Shown in pieces: positions 1 through 10,649 of a stretch of DNA of 64,000 nt (position 1 is its first letter; the number at the start of each line of letters is the position of its first letter). The notes beneath the pieces are model-generated. The model searched no databases. It was not told the DNA's origin and saw nothing but the letters and a program-made list of their open reading frames with translations. The stretch is from Cerioporus squamosus. Its lineage: Eukaryota > Basidiomycota > Agaricomycetes > Polyporales > Polyporaceae. The translations under genes were made by a program, and so were the position numbers. The stretch is from the NCBI GenBank assembly GCA_022592435.1, contig JABYQS010000017.1, positions 248,001-312,000 of the forward strand, in the 5' to 3' direction.

Positions 1-1126
1 ACTGGCCGCTCGCGAAGCTCCAGGACTACTTCAAGAACGACACGCTGGCGCTCATCGGCTACGGCTCGCAGGGACACGGCCAGGGCCTGAACGCGCGTGA
101 CAATGGCCTCAACGTCATCGTCGGCGTTCGCGAGGGTGGCGAGTCCTGGAAGCAGGCAATTGAGGACGGATGGGTCCCCGGCAAGACCCTCTTCCCCATT
201 GAGGAGGCCATCAACCGCGGTACCATCATCATGAACCTTCTCTCTGACGCGGCTCAGTCCCAGACCTGGCCCACCGTCGCGCCCCTCATTACCAAAGGCA
301 AGACCCTCTACTTCTCCCATGGCTTCTCTGTCGTCTACAAGGACGACACGCACGTCATCCCTCCCCCCGACGTCGATGTCATCCTCGTCGCCCCCAAGGG
401 CTCTGGTCGCACCGTCCGCACGCTCTTCAAGGAGGGGCGTGGCATCAACTCGTCTATCGCCGTCTGGCAGGACGTCACCGGCAAGGCCAAGGAGAAGGCC
501 GTCGCTCTCGGAGTTGCGATCGGTTCCGGCTACATGTACGAGACCACCTTCGAGAAAGAGGTCTACTCTGATCTCTACGGTGAACGCGGTGTCGTAAGTA
601 TCCCATGTTATCGCGCCTATCATTGGCAGGATTTGCATTGCGGACTTCTAACGAACACTTCCCTCGCAGTTGATGGGAGCAATCCAGGGTCTCTTCCTTG
701 CGCAGTACAAGGTGCTCCGCAAGAACGGCCACACCCCGTCGGAGGCGTTCAACGAGACCGTCGAGGAGGCGACGCAGTCGCTCTACCCCCTCATTGGCCA
801 GTACGGCATGGATTACATGTACAACGCATGCTCCACCACCGCGCGCCGCGGCGCTCTCGACTGGGCCAAGGTCTTCGAGGAGACGAACCTGCCCGTCTTC
901 GAGCGTCTGTACCAGAGCGTGCGTGATGGCACCGAGACCCGCCGCTCGCTCGAGTTCAACGGCCGCGCGACTTACCGCGAGGATCTCGCGAAGGAGCTCA
1001 AGGAGATCGACGAGCAGGAGATCTGGCGTGCAGGTACGTCCTGTCCTACCGTCTGCATGAGGAACAACACTGACGCACTCTGCAGGCAAGACCGTCCGCT
1101 CTCTCCGCCCCGACAGGCAGTCCTAA
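1..1126 (+). CDS. ILV5: Ketol-acid reductoisomerase, mitochondrial (5'-partial)
   Basis: Acetohydroxyacid isomeroreductase, the second step of valine/leucine/isoleucine synthesis: NADPH- and Mg-dependent rearrangement and reduction of 2-acetolactate, in the mitochondrial matrix. The window opens inside the gene in frame at base 3 (WPLAKLQDYF). The Rossmann motif GYGSQGHGQGLN follows, then the class I KARI signatures SHGFS, LVAPKGSGRTVR, EGRGINSS, the DLYGERGV/LMG junction and EAFNETVEEATQSLYPLIG. Three exons are visible: 3-593, 670-1033 and 1086-1126, with introns 594-669 (GTAAGT..CAG) and 1034-1085 (GTACGT..CAG). The protein ends KTVRSLRPDRQS at a TAA at 1124-1126. The N-terminal transit peptide and first exons lie outside the window. 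No lesion is seen and the family assignment is certain. Confidence 0.96.
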
Positions 1127-2806
1127 AGGGCGTGCGCTGATTGGTCGAGGATAAGCAAAAGCACTTGCGCGGTGCAACCGTCGGTAGTACGGCTCCACAT
1201 GTGTATGGTTTCGATATAGACGATGCCTTGGATGACCTACCCATTCTGTGTGCATGCATGTGTGATGTCTGTTCCGAAGTCTCCGTGGCGGTTGGTGGAC
1301 CGGCGACGCCTCGTAAACCCGACGGGAGTGGAGCCCGAACTTCATTTAGTGCTATGCGACTGTTCACTTGGAACCATACTCACAAGCTGCACAGCTGCGA
1401 GAGATAACCATCCTACAGCACAAGATACTGTAGTGCGTGCGCAGAAAACACGATCCGTAAGGAGATAACTGTAGGTCTTATCCGAAGGAGAAGCAGTACA
1501 TGTGCGTTGTGCAGCGCTCCCATCTGGCGTTTGGGCCGCCACAGTATGTACTGCGTCCGCACACGCGTCTTCCGATACCCGGATGGTCATGAACACCCAG
1601 GGGCCAGGACTCTCTGATCCTGGAAAGCCTAATAACGTACGTTCTTTCCGAGAGAGGCAGCGGGGACAATGAATCGATCACAGCTCGCACTTGAAGCAGT
1701 GATTTGAGGGACAGAAGAGCGAGAATGACGCATGGGTACCGGCGTGGACAGTGGACGGTTCCCAGGCTGCCGATGCTTTGGACGCCAGTACCAGTCCCGG
1801 GAGTGAAGGGTGCGTGCGAGAGACCGAGATACAGACGCGCCGACTCGGAGCGTCAGAGCGAAGCAGCTGCACTCGCAACCGAGGGCTTCCGGCTTGGGAT
1901 CGTCGCTGCGGGGATACCAGTGACCAGGCGGGGTTGTCGCTGTGCATGTGGGATTCAGCGTTTTGCCAGTAGGGCTCCCGGGGATCGGAGCTATGGTTCG
2001 GAGAGGAACTCAGAGGGTAAGTCCGGGGAGACTCACACTCAACTCTCCCGCCGGTACTCTGCGCTTGTGCGATGGCGTCCCCGAGGAGCGCGCTCGGGTC
2101 ACGGTTCTGCGGGACGAGCTTCCGCTCAGCTGCTTCTGCCATCGAGGCCGACAGCCCCACCCACAAGCGTTATGCTTGTGGGCAACTTGTGGGTGTACTT
2201 CCCCTTGCGACCGGGTGACGCAAGGCCTATGACAAATGTTGGGTTACAAGGGAGTTCTGCGCATAGTTTAATCAGTATCAATGTATTATGAATGGTGGGG
2301 GTGGGAACCACTGACCCATATCTTCCGCCACCGTGACCGAAGCAGACATGGGACGCCCACTTGAGTACACTGCAGGTGAATGCAACGTGTAACTGCTAGA
2401 TAACATGTACAGTGACTCCGAGACAATTGCTCGCCGCCAACAAACTTCAACCGAAGTTCCACATGAAGCAACCTAGACGCCCTTGTACTTGGACGGCCAG
2501 CCTCGGCCCTTCAGGGGGCTTGGACCATGGCATGCGTTTCGAGCACGATCCTGTATGTATCATGAGTAGTAAGAAAGCAGAGGGGCAAGTCATCAGATTA
2601 ATGGGTATGCGACTTACCTCCCTCAACACTCGGAGTCTTGCGCCGTCCAGGTCACCGTGACCGTGATGGTGGCCAGAACTTGTCTGAATCGCGGGTAATG
2701 AAAATAAACGGTTGAATATTCTTCATGGCGGTGAGATGCACATGTTCATAGAAACAAACGTCCCATTACTACTGGAGACGAGGCAGCGCACAATGAAGGC
2801 TGAGGC
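1127..2806. other. Intergenic interval, no supportable gene
   Basis: Downstream of ILV5 and downstream of the first sterol-isomerase copy. Open frames exist on both strands, but none has convincing splice sites or recognisable domains. The most coding-like stretch is on the minus strand near 2145-2040 (frame reading MAEAAERKLVPQNRDPSALL), which could be the first exon of a small unknown gene; I do not call it. The only structured element noticed is a perfect 9-bp inverted repeat at 2160-2182. Confidence 0.5.
2160..2182. repeat. Perfect inverted repeat / stem-loop
   Basis: CCCACAAGC (2160-2168), a 5-nt loop GTTAT, then GCTTGTGGG (2174-2182): a perfect 9-bp stem. A partial third copy of the arm (CTTGTGGG, 2187-2194) follows directly. 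No neighbouring gene end is close enough to call it a terminator. Function unknown. Confidence 0.5.
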
Positions 2807-3694
2807 TCATGTTTTGCCGATGAGGAGATTGCGAGCGAACTCCCTCACGAAGATACGCACAGTATGGTACAGCGACCAGTAGTCAAGCGTGGACGTGAAC
2901 ACGTCCAAGACCCCAAATGGCAGCATCAGCGGGATCCAACCTGTATGCCCCCTACGCATCAGCTATCAATTACAAGCACGAGTAACTTCCAAGCGACAGG
3001 ACGGTGACAGACAGTGACACGCACCTCTGGCATACTCCAATGCGAAGCACCCCTCGTGCATTTTGTACTGCTTCACGCGCTCGCGCGGGAGGACATGCAC
3101 GTCCCCCGGGCGGTACACTTCCCCCTCGAGCTTGGGCAGGTCGAACGCCCACTGCTCGCCGATGAGGATATGGAAGTAGTCGTCCGCGGTGTGCATGCCG
3201 GTATGGCCCTCCGTGCCGAGCGGCGTCCCGAAGATAAAGAGATACTCGGTAATGCTCGCGGGCACGATGTACATTGCGCCCATCGCGCCGCCGGCGTTGC
3301 TCAGCACCCACTCAGACGCGTTCAGATTTAGCGCGATCTCGCTGGACGGGTACTCCGCGGTAAGGTTAGACACGATGTACGGGATGATGGCGTTGATGTC
3401 GTCGGGGTGGGTGCGGACGGCAGCTTGCGCGAGGGCGTGCAGGTGCGTCGGGTCGAGGACATACCATCGGTCCTGTGGTAGTGGTATATAGCGGTATGTT
3501 TGTGAGCCTTGACACGGCGGCACCAGAGTGAAGGGTACCAGATACTCGCCTTGACCCGGTCTAGCACGCTGCACACCGCGTAGAGGAAGAGCGCGAGCAG
3601 GACGCGTTTCGCCCACTTGATTAGGCCCGCCGGACCTTGTCACCTTGGTGCGTCTTCGTCTTCGTCGTCACTGTTGAGAAGGCTTCGGGGACAT
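2807..3694 (-). pseudogene. C-8 sterol isomerase copy 1, broken 5' exon
   Basis: ERG2 converts fecosterol to episterol (delta8 to delta7 shift) in the ER; the fold is shared with the sigma-1 receptor. Exon 2 (3472-3025, 448 nt) is fully open and carries the family core: DRWYVLDPTHLH, GTPLGTEGHTGMHTADDYF, GEQWAF, VKQYKMHEGCFALEYARG. Exon 3 (2940-2807, 134 nt) is also intact (WIPLMLPFG ... NLLIGKT, TGA). The 5' exon (3694-3550, by homology with copy 2) is 145 nt instead of about 141. It contains an in-frame TGA and no usable ATG in the frame that reads LIKWAKRVLLALFLYAVCSVLDRVK. The first intron has a GC donor (AAG|GCGAGT at 3549). The core is conserved enough that decay is recent; an alternative upstream start cannot be fully excluded. 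Confidence 0.75.
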
Positions 3695-4202
3695 CTCAGC
3701 GGGTGGATAAACCTAGAAGAGGCGGTTGTTTGAAGACATCGTGCGCTCCAGTTATATTGGTTGTTTTCAATTCGGTACGAACGAGCGGCCTTGGGACCGC
3801 AAGCGCAGAGTGGAACGATATCCAGTAGCGCCCGCAGATTTCTTGTCATCGTCATATTGGCGTGCGGGGTTATCGGCTTTCCCGCCCGTCAGAGGGATGA
3901 CGACGTCCATGGTCTCCCGGTGCAGTCGACGAGAAATGAATAAAACTCGGAAATGCTTGCTGAAAGACGGAACAGCGATGCAAGTTCGGTTTAAATCGCT
4001 AGCCTTTAACCATTGCACGCTAACCGCAGTGCCGAGAACGTTCTTTCCCCCGTCCTGGTCGAGAACACCACAACGCTAGAGTTTGTCAACGCTGTTGGCA
4101 ACTAGCAAGATAAACTTTGCGAGAGGTCACTGATTATATGCACATGACTAGCAGTACTATACTTTTGCATGCGGGTACAGATGGGCGTAGTATGTGACGG
4201 TG
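3695..4202. repeat. Spacer repeat between sterol-isomerase copies 1 and 2
   Basis: This spacer is recognisably duplicated between copies 2 and 3. Shared stretches include GCGCAGAGTGGAACGAT, TCCCGCCCGTCAGA, the CGGTGCAGTCGA block near 3920, AAATCGCTAG near 3995, GCCGAGAA, GAGTTTGTCA and GAGGTCACTGATTATATGC. The matching blocks lie at about 5130-5485 and 5965-6120. The duplicated unit therefore comprised gene plus upstream DNA, roughly 1.4 kb. Confidence 0.75.
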
Positions 4203-5129
4203 TTAGATCTTGCCAATGAGGAGGTTGCGGATGTTCTCGCGAGCGGTGATGCGGACGGTGCGAGTAGAAGGTCCAGTAGTCGAGCGTGGAAGAGAAGGTG
4301 TCCGCAAATCCGAACGGTAGCATGAGCGGGATCCAGCCTGTGGGCCGTGGGGCGCAGGTAGCCGTCAGCATCCGCACTGCCCAGAATGCGTCCAGAATTG
4401 ACATAGGACACTGGCAAGAGAAGGAGGGAAAGAGCAAAGGGGAAAGAGGGGAGGGGGACAAGGAACATACCTCGGGCGTACTCAAGTGCGAAACAACCCT
4501 CGTGCATCTTGTACTGCTTGACGCGGCCGCGCGGGGTCAGATTCAGGTCCCCTGGGCGGTACACCTCCTTCTCGAGCTGCGGCGGGGCGAACGCCCACTG
4601 CTCCCCAACGAGGATGTTGAAGTAGTCGTCCGCGGTGTGCACGCCCGTGTGGCCCTCCGTTCCAAGCGGGGTGCCGAAGATGATGAGGTACTCGGTGATG
4701 CTGGCGTGGATGATGTACATCCCGCCCATGGCGCCGCCCGCGTTGTTGAGCATCCACTCAGACGAGTTGGGGTTGAGCGCGATGGCGCGTGGGGAGTACT
4801 CGGCCGTGAGGTTGGACACGATGTATGGGATCATGGCGTTGATGTCGCCGGGGTGGGCGCGGACGGCGGCTTGCGCGAGGGCATGTAGGTGCGTCGGGTC
4901 TAGGACGTACCACCGGTCCTGTGGGTGGTGGTAGCGGTGCGTTAGGGAGTCTTGATACGGTGGCATGGGAATAAAGTTTAGATACTCGCCTTCACGCGGT
5001 CAGCACGCTGCACACGACATAGAGAAAGAGCGAAAGCAGGACGCGCTTCGCCCACTTAACCAAGCCCGCCGGACTCTGGTGCGTCTCCGTCTTCCTCGTC
5101 GATGTTAACGTTGAAGGCTTCGGCGACAT
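4203..5129 (-). pseudogene. C-8 sterol isomerase copy 2, two frameshifts
   Basis: Same three-exon layout as the intact copy. Exon 1 5129-4990 starts with ATG (MSPKPSTLTSTRKTE...) and reads the membrane anchor (LVKWAKRVLLSLFLYVVCSVL). It then lacks one base (CTGACC where copy 1 has CTAGACC), giving TGA just before the GC donor at 4989. Exon 2 4918-4471 (448 nt) is open and complete, with the HTADDYF and GCFALEYARG motifs. Exon 3 4337-4203 is 135 nt instead of 134: one extra base after TTCTAC shifts the frame over the last ~18 residues, although the downstream bases still match the ancestral VRITARENIRNLLIGKI ending. Without correction the frame runs on to about 4102. Probably a pseudogene; sequencing indels are the alternative. 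Confidence 0.8.
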
Positions 5130-5484
5130 CTCAGCGGATGGATAGGCCTACGAGAGGTGGCTGTTGATAGAGGTCGTGCGCTCCACTTATACTGCTCGAT
5201 TTTGAACGGGCACGTACGAGCGGCCAAGAGATCGCAGACGCAGAGTGGAACGATTTCCAGAAGCGCCCGCGGATTTTTGTCACCGTGAGGTTGTCGTGCG
5301 GGGTTACCGGGTATCCCGCCCGTCAGACGGATGACGATGTCCAAGGGCTTCCGGTGCAGTCGATGAGAACTGCATAAGGAGGTGCTATTGAGTGACTGAT
5401 AGTGAACAAACTCAAGGTCAACCCAAATCGCTAGTTAACCATCGCACGTTAAGCGCAGTTGCCGAGAATGTTATGCTGGACTCA

Positions 5485-5965
5485 CCGATCTTGAAAGGTC
5501 GCGACCACCTGCCGCGGCGGACATCCTCACAGTCACCCGCGGCCCTTGATCCTCGCTGTGTGCGTAGTAGCACTGATTTCATCCGGAACGTCCATGTGAG
5601 CGAGCGCAGATTATTTTCCAGGCGAGTAGGCTGATTCCGTGTTGCTCAGATCTTGGGTGTTCGAAGACGGCGTAGCTGCAAATGCCAAACTTGTCCGATA
5701 TCGTGAAACGGGGCGTATATTCAGGCAAGGAACGGTTCGACGTACTTACATCGTGTCCCGCGTGTCTCCATGGGACCGCGCTACCAGCCTCCGCCGAAGT
5801 TGCGTGCATTCACCCAGTACTGACTGTCCAATTTCCAGCTCCCGCTGTGGCCTCTCCTGATCAAGTGACTACCGCCCGAGGCTAGTATAGTCCGACCACG
5901 GAGAGACCTCCCGTTCAAGGTTGATGCGTCGTACCGACGAGCCGCGTTGCCGTACCTCGCCCGGG
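5485..5965. other. ~480-bp insertion in the copy 2-copy 3 spacer
   Basis: Relative to the copy 1-copy 2 spacer, about 480 bp are inserted between the GCCGAGAA block and the TCGAGAA..GAGTTTGTCA block. I see no gene, no clear terminal repeats and no unambiguous target duplication. It may be a decayed mobile element or sequence lost from the other spacer. Confidence 0.5.
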
Positions 5966-6120
5966 TCGAGAAGATCACACCGAGAGAGTTTGTCAGCGCT
6001 GTTGGCGGCTAGCAAGATGTATCATGCAAGAGGTCACTGATTATATGCGCATGACTACATTATATGCAGTACTTTTGCAGGCGGGTATAGACATGACAAT
6101 GGGCGTGGTACGTGCCACGG

Positions 6121-6989
6121 TTAGATCTTGCCGATGAGGAGGTTGCGGATGTTCTCGCGCGCGGTGATGCGGACGGTGTGGTAGAAGGACCAGTAGTCGA
6201 GCGTGGACGAGAAGACGTCCGCGAGTCCGAACGGGAGCATGAGCGGGATCCAGCCTGTATGGGGCGAGGGGGGTTCGTAAGCTCTCACTACTGAAGTTGC
6301 GCAGGGAGTGACGGAGGGGCCATGTGCAAGGAAGGAGGGGGAAGAGCAGGAGGAACACACCTCTGGCATACTCGAGCGCGAAGCAGCCCTCGTGCATCTT
6401 GTACTGCTTGACGTGTCCGCGGGGGAGATGGTGCACTTCCCCAGGCTTGTACACCTCCATCTCGAGCTTCGGCGGGTCGAACGCCCACTGCTCGCCGACG
6501 AGGATGTTGAAGTAGTCGTCCGCGGTGTGCATGCCGGTGTGGCCCTCCGTGCCCAGCGGGGTGCCGAAGATGATGAGGTACTCGGTGATGCTGGCGTGGA
6601 TGATGTACATCCCGCCCATGGCGCCGCCCGCATTGTTGAGCACCCACTCGGACGAGTTCGGGTTGATCGCGATGACGCGCGGGGAGTACTCGGTCGTGAG
6701 GTTGGAGACGATGTAGGGAATTATGGAGTTGATGTCGTTCGGGTGCTCGCGCACGGCGTTCTGGGCGAGCTCGTGGAGGTACCCGGGCGTGAAAACATAC
6801 CACCGGTCCTGCAAGGTACTTAAGCATGGCTCGGGAGGAACGCGCGTAGCTGACACGCACCTTGACACGGTCGAGGATGCTGCAGACGGAGTAGAAGAAG
6901 AAGAGGAAGACAAGCCGCTTCATCCACTTGACGAGCCCCGCTGCTGGCGCGTTTGTGGCCGCTGGCTTTGTCCCGGACTTCTTCGCCAT
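6121..6989 (-). CDS. ERG2: C-8 sterol isomerase (intact copy 3)
   Basis: The only sterol-isomerase copy open from ATG to stop. Exons 6989-6861, 6808-6361 and 6254-6121 (129+448+134 nt) give 236 aa, close to the ~220-240 aa of fungal Erg2. Introns are 6860-6809 (GTGCGT..TTGCAG) and 6360-6255 (GTGTGT..ACAG). The protein starts MAKKSGTKPAATNAPAAG, followed by one hydrophobic anchor (about residues 22-38, RLVFLFFFYSVCSIL) and the cupin-like sigma-1/Erg2 domain with GTEGHTGMHTADDYFNILVG and KMHEGCFALEYARGWIPLM. The acidic residues of ADD and ALEY are those expected to serve in isomerisation. It acts in the ER membrane in ergosterol synthesis. A TATA-like TATATA lies about 40 bp upstream of the ATG. 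It is the likely functional ERG2 of this locus. Confidence 0.94.
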
Positions 6990-7028
6990 GTCGTGCGCGG
7001 AGGGTGGGGAGCGCGGCGGCGGGGGCCC

Positions 7029-7034
7029 TATATA
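7029..7034 (-). promoter_or_regulatory. TATA-like element upstream of ERG2 copy 3
   Basis: TATATA about 40 bp upstream of the ERG2 copy 3 ATG on the minus strand, in otherwise GC-rich DNA. Just upstream (about 7069-7110) a block resembling GCAGTGGGACGATGACCAGAAGCGC is shared in diverged form with the regions upstream of copies 1 and 2. The promoter was therefore probably part of the duplicated unit. Confidence 0.35.
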
Positions 7035-7501
7035 TTCTGCGCTGGCGACGCGGATTGGGCGCGGGCTGCAGTGGGACGATGACCAGAAGCGCGCACGGAT
7101 TTTGTCGCGGGCATTTCGCGCTCGTCAGCACGCATGACACCGTGTCTTCGCAAAGCGAACCAGCAGCCGACCGTGTCTGATCGAACCAAACGTGTTGGCC
7201 ACGAGTTGAACCAAGCGGCCTGGCGGACAATGGGCAGGCGCTGGGCCACGTTGCCCGCCTGCAGGCGCGTCTTTCCGGATTGGTGCGTGTACCGTCGTCG
7301 TGTCGTCCCTCTCTCCTCCTCTCCTCCGCCCCCTTTCCTCCCCCTCCCTCGCCCCGCTACGACTCGCAATTTGCTGCATTCTCCCTGTTTACCCCGCGAT
7401 ACCCGCCGCGCAGCCACTCGATATCCTCTATACCTCGTCAGGACCGGAATTGCGGACGACTCCTCTCCCAAACCACCGAAAAACCACACAACCCGAACAG
7501 C

Positions 7502-8819
7502 ATGGCCCCGCGCACGCGCAAGGCTGCTGCCTCACCGGCACCCGCCACACACAACGGCGACACGCCACCACCTCCCCCGCCCAAGGACGACGCGCCCCCA
7601 ACCCCGCCGATCGGTGCTGACGCGCTCCTTGTACCCGTGGCTGCAGAAGAGCGCGAGGAGGTCAAGGTGAACAACGCGAGTGCGACAGACATGAAGCACG
7701 CGTGCGATGATGCTCTCAAACGAGTGAGTACTCCTTCATCGTCTCCTTTGCGCTGTTGCACGCGACGTCCAGAGCGACGTGGGATGCGGGGCTCCACTGC
7801 GTGCTTGGCCAGGCACAAAACTCTCCCTTTCCATGTCCGCCTCCTACGTCATGCGCTCGTCGTCGTTACTCTGAAGCGTCTTCGTGAGCTTGTATCCTCG
7901 TGTGGTGGAGATTCTGCGCTTTGGCTATGGTCGTGTGCTGCGCTGTGTTCGACCCAGACCGGATACCCCCACATCGAGCTTATCTTACGCGCCTACGCCA
8001 CATTATTACTCCGAAGCCATATAGCCTCTCTTCGACGCCACGATCGTTCGCGGCAGAAGTGCAGACATAAGTATCCAGCAGTGGCCCATGCTCGCGACTT
8101 GTCATTTCTGAGTATGTGCGGCTGACGCTGACCTCCATTTTCCCCGCCATAGTTCCTCTCACGACCCGACCTCTTCAAGCAAATTCACACACATACCGAT
8201 GTCCGACTCGCGCTTGGCTGGCTGTCCGTGCTCGTAGCAGGCGGTACCGGTCTATATGGCTGGCGCGTCCCATTCGAACAGAGCAAGCCCGGCGTATGGG
8301 CAGGCGTTCTCCTGTAAGCTCCTTTCCCTCTTATGCGCATACATGCGGCTGTCTGACTTGGCTACGCAGATATGTGTTCCTCACCATCGCACAAACCCTG
8401 TACTCGTACTTCATCGAGGGAGATATCGTGTTCGTAGGAAAGCGCAAGACGTTCGACAAGCGCGTAAGTCCCCTTCCTCCCGCTCTTCCTCCCCCTTTCT
8501 TCCCCCCTCCCCCCCCTCTCACTTCGCGCGACGACAACACCTGCTGACCACGGACCCTTACCCGCAGATTGTAACCGAGCGGATAACCACCACCTCGCGC
8601 ACGACCCCCTCGACGCCCCAATCACCACCCGGGTACGCGCTCGGGCTCTCGTATGTGCGCTCCGCGTCTGGCGGGAAGACGCTCCTGGGCAAAGGCCGCG
8701 CGTCCGAGGAGCGGCCGTACACGGATTTCTTCGACGAGCGCGGCGTCATGGACCAGGACCGCTTCGAGCGGTGGGTCGGCGGCGTCGTCGGCCGGGTCAT
8801 GGACGGCAAGGCCGAGTAG
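7502..8819 (+). CDS. SPC2: Signal peptidase complex subunit 2 (SPC25 family)
   Basis: Accessory subunit of the ER signal peptidase complex, which cleaves signal peptides at the Sec61 translocon. Exons 7502-7723, 8153-8313, 8370-8463 and 8568-8819 give 242 aa; the first intron is long (429 bp), the others 56 and 104 bp. The N-terminus is disordered and Pro/Ala-rich (residues 1-50). The family core then follows: DMKHACDDALKR, FLSRPDLFKQIHTHTDVRLALGW, two membrane segments (about residues 90-108 and 120-140, VWAGVLLYVFLTIAQTLYSYF), and the diagnostic IVFVGKRKTFDKRIVTERIT. Both termini are expected to face the cytosol. Divergent from ERG2 copy 3, about 500 bp between the ATGs. No defects seen. 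Confidence 0.93.
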
Positions 8820-9897
8820 CCTGCCTGTCAGACTCGTTTCCAACTCGAGAGAGAGACTCAGAGTGTTGGGGAAGGGGAAAATGAGTGCTGGTACTGGTAC
8901 TGGTGCCGCCCTCGCAAGCGGAGTAGATGTGGGCTCCGACGGCACACGCTGAGGATCGAGGTGTACCTACTCCGCTATCGTTTCTCTTTCTTGCTGCGGG
9001 TGGACCGTGACGCGTGGTCTGTATGTATATGTAACTACATGTTATTATTCTTTTCTTCTCCTGTCTCCAAGAGTTTAATGGCCGTCCTCGATGTGGTCGA
9101 CCGGCGTGCAGTGCGGTATGGTGCCGCGGCTCTATGGCGGCATGGGAGGTTTGACGGGAGGTTTGCGATATCTTCGTGGACGCCTTGCTGATGACGTCCA
9201 AGTACTGGTAGGTTGGTTGTACGACAGTCGACTCGCGGTGAGGTGATTTGGTAAGCTTGCTATTGAACTACAGAGACCATCCTTGATACTTGGCCCGTTC
9301 GATACAGTGAGCATGAGAGCTGCAGGAGCCCGCGACAATGGTGCAGGACGTGCTCCAATTTGCAGCTGTTGATGTGGTCTGACAACGGCGCACGTATCGC
9401 GGTTACCGGTATACCTTAGGAAGGGCAGGGAAAAGCTTCACCCGTGCCTCTTCCCTACGTAAACCCCGGGGGTGGATGCTATATGCGATAGGGGACGCGC
9501 ACGCACAACTGTCATCATCGGAGGTATGTAGGTCAACAAGACGATACAAGGACAATAGGTATGATACAAGGACAACCATACTCAGATACCGAGCCTCGAG
9601 GCGAATGGCACGGTGCTAGTCATCTCCAAGACACCTGTCTCCCTCCTAACCGCTACGGAGCCCATCGAGCGAGTTCAGTAGCAACTCCAGCTTCACCACT
9701 TCCACATCCTGCTCGTAATGTTGTGTACACGCGGACAGACATGCTGCGCCCAAAGTCAGTCGAACCGGGTAGGAGAATGGTGGTTCTCGAGGCGAGACGA
9801 CGCACCACCTTCAATGCCACGCTGGCGAGACGTCATGAATATGGAGCTTGCTCAGGAAGACCTTCACCATGTCCGCGGTCGGGACTTTCGTGTGGGC
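8820..9897. other. Intergenic interval, no supportable gene
   Basis: The 3' flank of SPC2 and of the unknown minus-strand exon pair at 9.9-10.4 kb. No reading frame with splice context or recognisable domain on either strand; no repeats of note. Confidence 0.5.
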
Positions 9898-10370
9898 CTA
9901 TCTGCCGAAACTTCCGTACGCCCAATAAATCATGTCCTCGTCGGGCCCGCTGTGCGGCCTCTCCGGTGCCCTCTTGTGGAACTGCGTCATGAGGCCCATG
10001 TTGAGGTCATCGGCGATTTTCCCGAGGAGGGCAAACTTGGGGCGTCGACGTGAGTATGCATCTTCAGGTACGTTTTGGACGTGTTCCTCCTCCATGTATC
10101 GTGCTCTATCGGCGTCAGTGATCTTGCAGCCGTATAGGTGCTTGACACGGTCTTGAAGCTCTTCCGGGACAGGAGGCGTAGGTATGGATGGCAGGTAAGG
10201 GTCGAATCTGAGGCAGTGGTTAGCCACTGCTATTATATGCACCCTCGGATAGAACTACAACGCACGTCATGCAAGGTGCGCATTGTGGGAGCCACTCGGG
10301 CTTGGGCGGGGGAGGGCTCTGCCACTGACTGAGCAGAGATGTCCTGTAGAACCCATGTCGTTCAGTATCG
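9898..10370 (-). CDS. Hypothetical protein fragment, two exons, 5' end unclear
   Basis: A convincing minus-strand exon 10207-9898 reads FDPYLPSIPTPPVPEELQD ... ARYMEEEHVQNVPEDAY ... KIADDLNMGLMTQFHK ... IYWAYGSFGR and stops at a TAG. It joins in frame through an intron 10265-10208 (GTGCGT..CTCAG) to an upstream exon ending at 10266, reading HGFYRTSLLSQWQSPPPP and WLPQCAPCMT. Upstream of about 10370 the frame is lost and I find no start, so this may be the 3' remnant of a truncated gene. Codon use and splice sites look genuine. I do not recognise the family. Confidence 0.45.
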
Positions 10371-10649
10371 CCCGCAACAGGCGGAAGCTAGGGCGTGCAC
10401 ATGGGAGTTTGCATTGGCAAGATTGTTCATCGTTCGGGACAGTGAGTCACGGAGGCCGCCTACATTCAATTTCGGCGTCTGCACTGCCACCCAACGTCTG
10501 GTATCTGAAGATCTGGGCACTGCACGACACAGCATGGAGTCTAGTACACCGGCGCGAAGATGTCTTTTCTCTGGTCCTCTCACTAACATCTAAAGGCATC
10601 CAACGAGAGCCCTACTACAGACCACATCATTAGCAGGTCGCAGCACATT

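Noticed and set aside
475..1089. Long minus-strand open frame opposite ILV5
   Set aside because: Shadow of the GC-rich ILV5 exons; Arg/Leu-rich with no own splice sites.
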